This document shows, piece after piece, positions 61,444 through 64,000 of a stretch of DNA of 64,000 nt. The position numbers and the translations under genes are program-made. This DNA is from Salinicola avicenniae (GTDB taxonomy: Bacteria; Pseudomonadota; Gammaproteobacteria; Pseudomonadales; Halomonadaceae). Location of the stretch: NCBI RefSeq assembly GCF_023736115.1, contig NZ_JAKQZC010000004.1, positions 310,001-374,000 on the forward strand, in the 5' to 3' direction. How positions within the stretch are numbered: position 1 is the first letter of the stretch; each line of letters starts with the position of its first letter. A model generated the notes under the pieces. That model did not search any database. It had not been told where the DNA came from and saw only the letters and a program-made list of their open reading frames with translations.

Positions 61444-62427
61444 TCAATCGCGCCGCTTGAGCGTGCGCTCGATGACCTCGAGGCCCGGCGTGTATTCGCC
61501 TCGCACCGCCTGCAGCGCGTGCCTCAGCGCCTGTTCGGCGACCCGATCGTGATCCTGCGGCAGCGAATTGACCCGGCACGGCAGAAAATCGAGCAGACGG
61601 TCGTCGCCGAACGTGGCCAGGCGCAGCGACGTGGGTAGCGGCGACTGCGCCAGCAGAATATCCAGCAGTCCGTCCATCAGCGTATAGGAGGCGGTGACGA
61701 TGGCGTCGGGCAAGCGGTCTTCGGCCATCAGCTGTCGGAACAGGGCAGTGCCGCTGTCGCGATCGTAGCGTTCGCCGCTCAGACAGCGGAAACGAGACAG
61801 TGCCAGCGTCTCGACCGCATCGAGAAAGCCGCGCCGGCGCTCCACCGAGATCGACAGGTCGGGTACCGCATCCAGCCACACCACGTGGTTGACGTTCTCG
61901 ACCAGCACCGAACGGGTCAGCGTCTCGCCGGCGGCACGGCCGTTGGTGACCACATTGATGAAACGTGCCGGATCGAGAGGCCGGTCGATGGCGATGATCG
62001 GCAGCCCCTCGGCCAGCAGGCGCGGATAGAAGGTGTCTTCCGGCGGCAGGCTGCTGGCCACCAGCAGGGCATCGCAGCGCTGCGCGCGCAGCGACAGCGC
62101 CACTTCGCGCTCGCTCGCCGGATCATCGTCGGAGCCGGCGATCAGCAGCTGGTATCCCTGGCGCCGTGCGCCGTGCTCGAGTCGCTTGGCCAGGCGCGCG
62201 TAGCTGCCGTTCTCCAGGTCCGGCACGATCAGCCCGAGCGTGCGGCTGTCGCCACCACGTAGCGCCGCTGCCTGCGCGTCGATGCGATAGTCGTGGGCCC
62301 GCGCGATCTCGAGCACCCGCGCCACGGTCGATTCGCTGATGCGTCGCGCCCGCGCCTGACCGTTGAGCACGTAGCTGGCGGTGGTCCGCGAGACGCCGGC
62401 CAGGCGCGCGATGTCGGCGAGCTTCAT
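61444..62427 (-). CDS. fruR: LacI-family regulator, Cra/FruR-like
   Basis: A 327-residue LacI-type repressor. The HTH is MKLADIARLAGVSRTTASYVLNGQ, with the Cra-like ISESTVARVLEIARAHDYR hinge approach, then a sugar-phosphate-binding domain (TLGLIVPDLENGSYARLAKRLEHGARRQGYQLLIAGSDDDP). Divergent from the fructose PTS gene fruB, the usual place of FruR, which responds to fructose-1-phosphate. The long intergenic space holds one Cra-like operator. Confidence 0.88.
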   Translation of the reverse strand: MKLADIARLAGVSRTTASYVLNGQARARRISESTVARVLEIARAHDYRIDAQAAALRGGDSRTLGLIVPDLENGSYARLAKRLEHGARRQGYQLLIAGSDDDPASEREVALSLRAQRCDALLVASSLPPEDTFYPRLLAEGLPIIAIDRPLDPARFINVVTNGRAAGETLTRSVLVENVNHVVWLDAVPDLSISVERRRGFLDAVETLALSRFRCLSGERYDRDSGTALFRQLMAEDRLPDAIVTASYTLMDGLLDILLAQSPLPTSLRLATFGDDRLLDFLPCRVNSLPQDHDRVAEQALRHALQAVRGEYTPGLEVIERTLKRRD

Positions 62428-62875
62428 GCAAGGTTCCTTGTGCAGCAGTTCCAGTTGCCGTGGCTTCAGGGGCTGACGTCCGCGAGGACGAGCGCAAACG
62501 AAAGACTTGATCGGGCGCGCGTTGCGCGTTGCCTGGCGGAGTCACCATACCCTGTGAGGCCGGCATGGCACACACGATTTTCGTCGTTTCTCGTCGCGGT
62601 ATTCCCCCGGCTGTTACCGTCGCCAAGGCCGTGCGTCGAAGGTCTAGCTTGTCAAAGTGACGCGCAGCGGCGACGATAAGGATACTTTAGGTGACACGAT
62701 TCAGCTTGCGTTGGCAAGGGCTCCGTTAGGTCATGTCCGCTACGCTGTCTCGGTGTGCCGTCGGCGGCATCGAACCCGCCACGAAGCCGCGTGATGGCTC
62801 CGATTGACCATCACGAGCGGGGCGGTCTCAGGATCGTGACGACCAGGCCGACTTTATGACCAGGAGAGAGCGCCC
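62428..62875. other. Divergent control region fruR / fruB
   Basis: 448 bp with no supported gene. The Cra-like operator is at 62692-62703. TTGTCA at 62649-62654 could be a -35 element of fruB, but no well-spaced -10 is clear. The first 220 bp show nothing I can name. Confidence 0.5.
62692..62703. promoter_or_regulatory. Cra/FruR-like operator
   Basis: TGACACGATTCA, preceded by GG, fits the Cra consensus RSTGAAWCSNTHHW at every position but one (C for A at the fourth base of TGAA). It lies 173 bp upstream of fruB, in the divergent region with the fruR-like gene. Confidence 0.5.
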
Positions 62876-64000
62876 ATGTTGACCCTTCAGCCGCAGGATG
62901 CGGCACTAGACTGCCGTGCCGACGACTGGCAGGACGCGTTGAATCAGGCGGCCGCGTCGCTGCAGGCCGCCGGTCTGGTCGAGTCCGGCTATCGCGATGC
63001 GCTGCACGCGCGCGAGGCCCAGGGTTCCACCTTTCTCGGCAGCGGCATCGCGATTCCCCATGGCACCCCGGAGAGCCGTGATCGTATCTACCGCACCGGC
63101 GTGCGCCTGCTGCAGTTTCCCGAAGGCGTCGAATGGCACGACGGCAACCGCGTCCATCTGCTGGTGGCCATCGCCGCGTCCAGCGACGAACACCTGGACG
63201 TGCTGCGTCGACTGACCCACGTGCTTGACGACGAGAGTGTTGCCGAGCGCATCGCCGGCGCCGACAGTGCCGAGACGATGATCGGACTGCTCGACAAGCC
63301 CAAGGTCCGTGCGCGCCTCGATGCCGACACGCTGTGTCTCGGATTTCCGGCGCGCGATCGTTTCGAGCTGGCGCTGGCGGCCGCCGCACGCCTGCGTCAG
63401 GCCGGCTGCGTCGACGCCGGTTTCGTCGCGGCGATCAACGAACAGGAGCCGGTCGCGCTGGGGCAGGGTCTGTGGCTGGTGAGCGCGGCCGCTGGTGTGC
63501 ATCAGCCGGCCCTGTCGCTGGCCACGCCCGAGCGCGCCTTTACCGGCTCGCGCGGCCCGGTCAACGGCGTGTTCTGCGTGGCGGCCCAGGGCGATGCGCA
63601 CGGTGAGCTGCTGGTGCGGCTGGCCGAGCTGCTTGATGGCGGCCAGGCGGAGGCGCTTGTCGACGCCGATGCCGACGGCGTGCTGGCACGGCTGTCCGGC
63701 GAATCCAGTCAGTCCGAGACGGCCCGCGTCACGCTGCTCAACGCTCATGGCCTGCACGCGCGCCCGGCCAAGATTCTGGTGCAGGCGGCGCGCGAGCAGT
63801 CGGTGCCGGTCCGGGTCCGGCTGCTCGAGGGCGCGGCCGAGACGGTCTCGGCCGCGAGCCTGACCAAGGTGATCGGCCTCGGCGCCCGGCGTGGTCAGAC
63901 GCTGGTTTTCTCCGCCGAGGGCGAGGGCGCGTCGGCAGCGCTGGCCACCATGGTGCACGCGGTGGAGGCGGGGCTTGGCGAGTCGGTGCGGCCGCTCTCG
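62876..64000 (+). CDS. fruB: Fructose PTS multiphosphoryl transfer protein (3' end outside window)
   Basis: The first 375 codons of a PTS fusion. EIIA-Fru comes first with active His62 (IAIPHGTPESR). A second EIIA-like or linker module (about 150-275) is followed by an HPr domain with active His294 (NAHGLHARPAK) and the segment ASLTKVIGLGARRGQTL. Relatives continue into an Enzyme I domain, expected beyond the window. It passes phosphate from PEP to the fructose-specific EIIBC, yielding fructose-1-phosphate. AGGAGAG lies 7 bases before ATG 62876. Confidence 0.92.
   Translation, partial: MLTLQPQDAALDCRADDWQDALNQAAASLQAAGLVESGYRDALHAREAQGSTFLGSGIAIPHGTPESRDRIYRTGVRLLQFPEGVEWHDGNRVHLLVAIAASSDEHLDVLRRLTHVLDDESVAERIAGADSAETMIGLLDKPKVRARLDADTLCLGFPARDRFELALAAAARLRQAGCVDAGFVAAINEQEPVALGQGLWLVSAAAGVHQPALSLATPERAFTGSRGPVNGVFCVAAQGDAHGELLVRLAELLDGGQAEALVDADADGVLARLSGESSQSETARVTLLNAHGLHARPAKILVQAAREQSVPVRVRLLEGAAETVSAASLTKVIGLGARRGQTLVFSAEGEGASAALATMVHAVEAGLGESVRPLS

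Overview
The window looks like ordinary chromosome from a GC-rich, moderately halophilic gammaproteobacterium, most likely Halomonadaceae (Chromohalobacter/Salinicola/Halomonas type). This rests on the high GC with strong GC3 bias, acidic extracytoplasmic proteins, and a regulator-tpa-isfE-isfD set matching the taurine-to-isethionate cluster known from Chromohalobacter salexigens. Species assignment is inference. I saw no rRNA, tRNA, CRISPR array, insertion sequence, integrase or phage gene. About 52 protein genes are called, two of them cut by the window ends, and gene density is high with many stop/start overlaps.

Layout. 1-3497: 3' part of cysI, an IclR regulator, and rluF with a repetitive basic tail. 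3580-9848 (minus): a glycolate oxidase operon (LctP-family permease, glcD, glcE, glcF, glcG), with a FadR-type GntR operator upstream. 10239-13318: a glutathione transferase-like protein, a D-2-hydroxyacid dehydrogenase, and an LPS-kinase-like protein preceded by a PmrA/BasR-like box. 13387-16497 (minus): a polar amino acid ABC transporter. 16889-20854 (minus): three translationally coupled genes for a GltS-like carrier, a YtcJ-like amidohydrolase and a COG0523 metallochaperone GTPase. 21364-26307: MocR-type regulator, taurine:pyruvate-type aminotransferase, TSUP exporter and sulfoacetaldehyde reductase-like SDR. 26405-30614: membrane PQQ glucose dehydrogenase divergent from a porin. 30963-35701: LIV-type ABC transporter. 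35698-40057 (minus): FUSC/HlyD/DUF1656 efflux set plus LysR. 40289-46341: TonB receptor and siderophore ABC importer. 46358-48507 (minus): diguanylate cyclase overlapping a periplasmic PruR-like (molybdopterin-oxidoreductase-fold) protein. 48591-50615: GNAT, DMT exporter, DUF192 protein. 51050-54803: TAXI-TRAP transporter. 55160-58827: MOSC protein, then beta-carbonic anhydrase and a SulP transporter. 58946-61359 (minus): GNAT and PhoD-like phosphatase. 61444-64000: Cra/FruR-like repressor divergent from the start of fruB.

The theme is uptake and use of small organic acids, amino acids, sulfonates, sugars and iron. The most interesting points are the carrier/amidohydrolase/metallochaperone operon, the PruR-like/diguanylate cyclase pair, the PmrA-like box before the LPS kinase, stem-loops after the binding-protein gene in all three binding-protein-first transporter operons, and many short tandem duplications (11-18 bp, several of exactly 11 bp), most of them intergenic.
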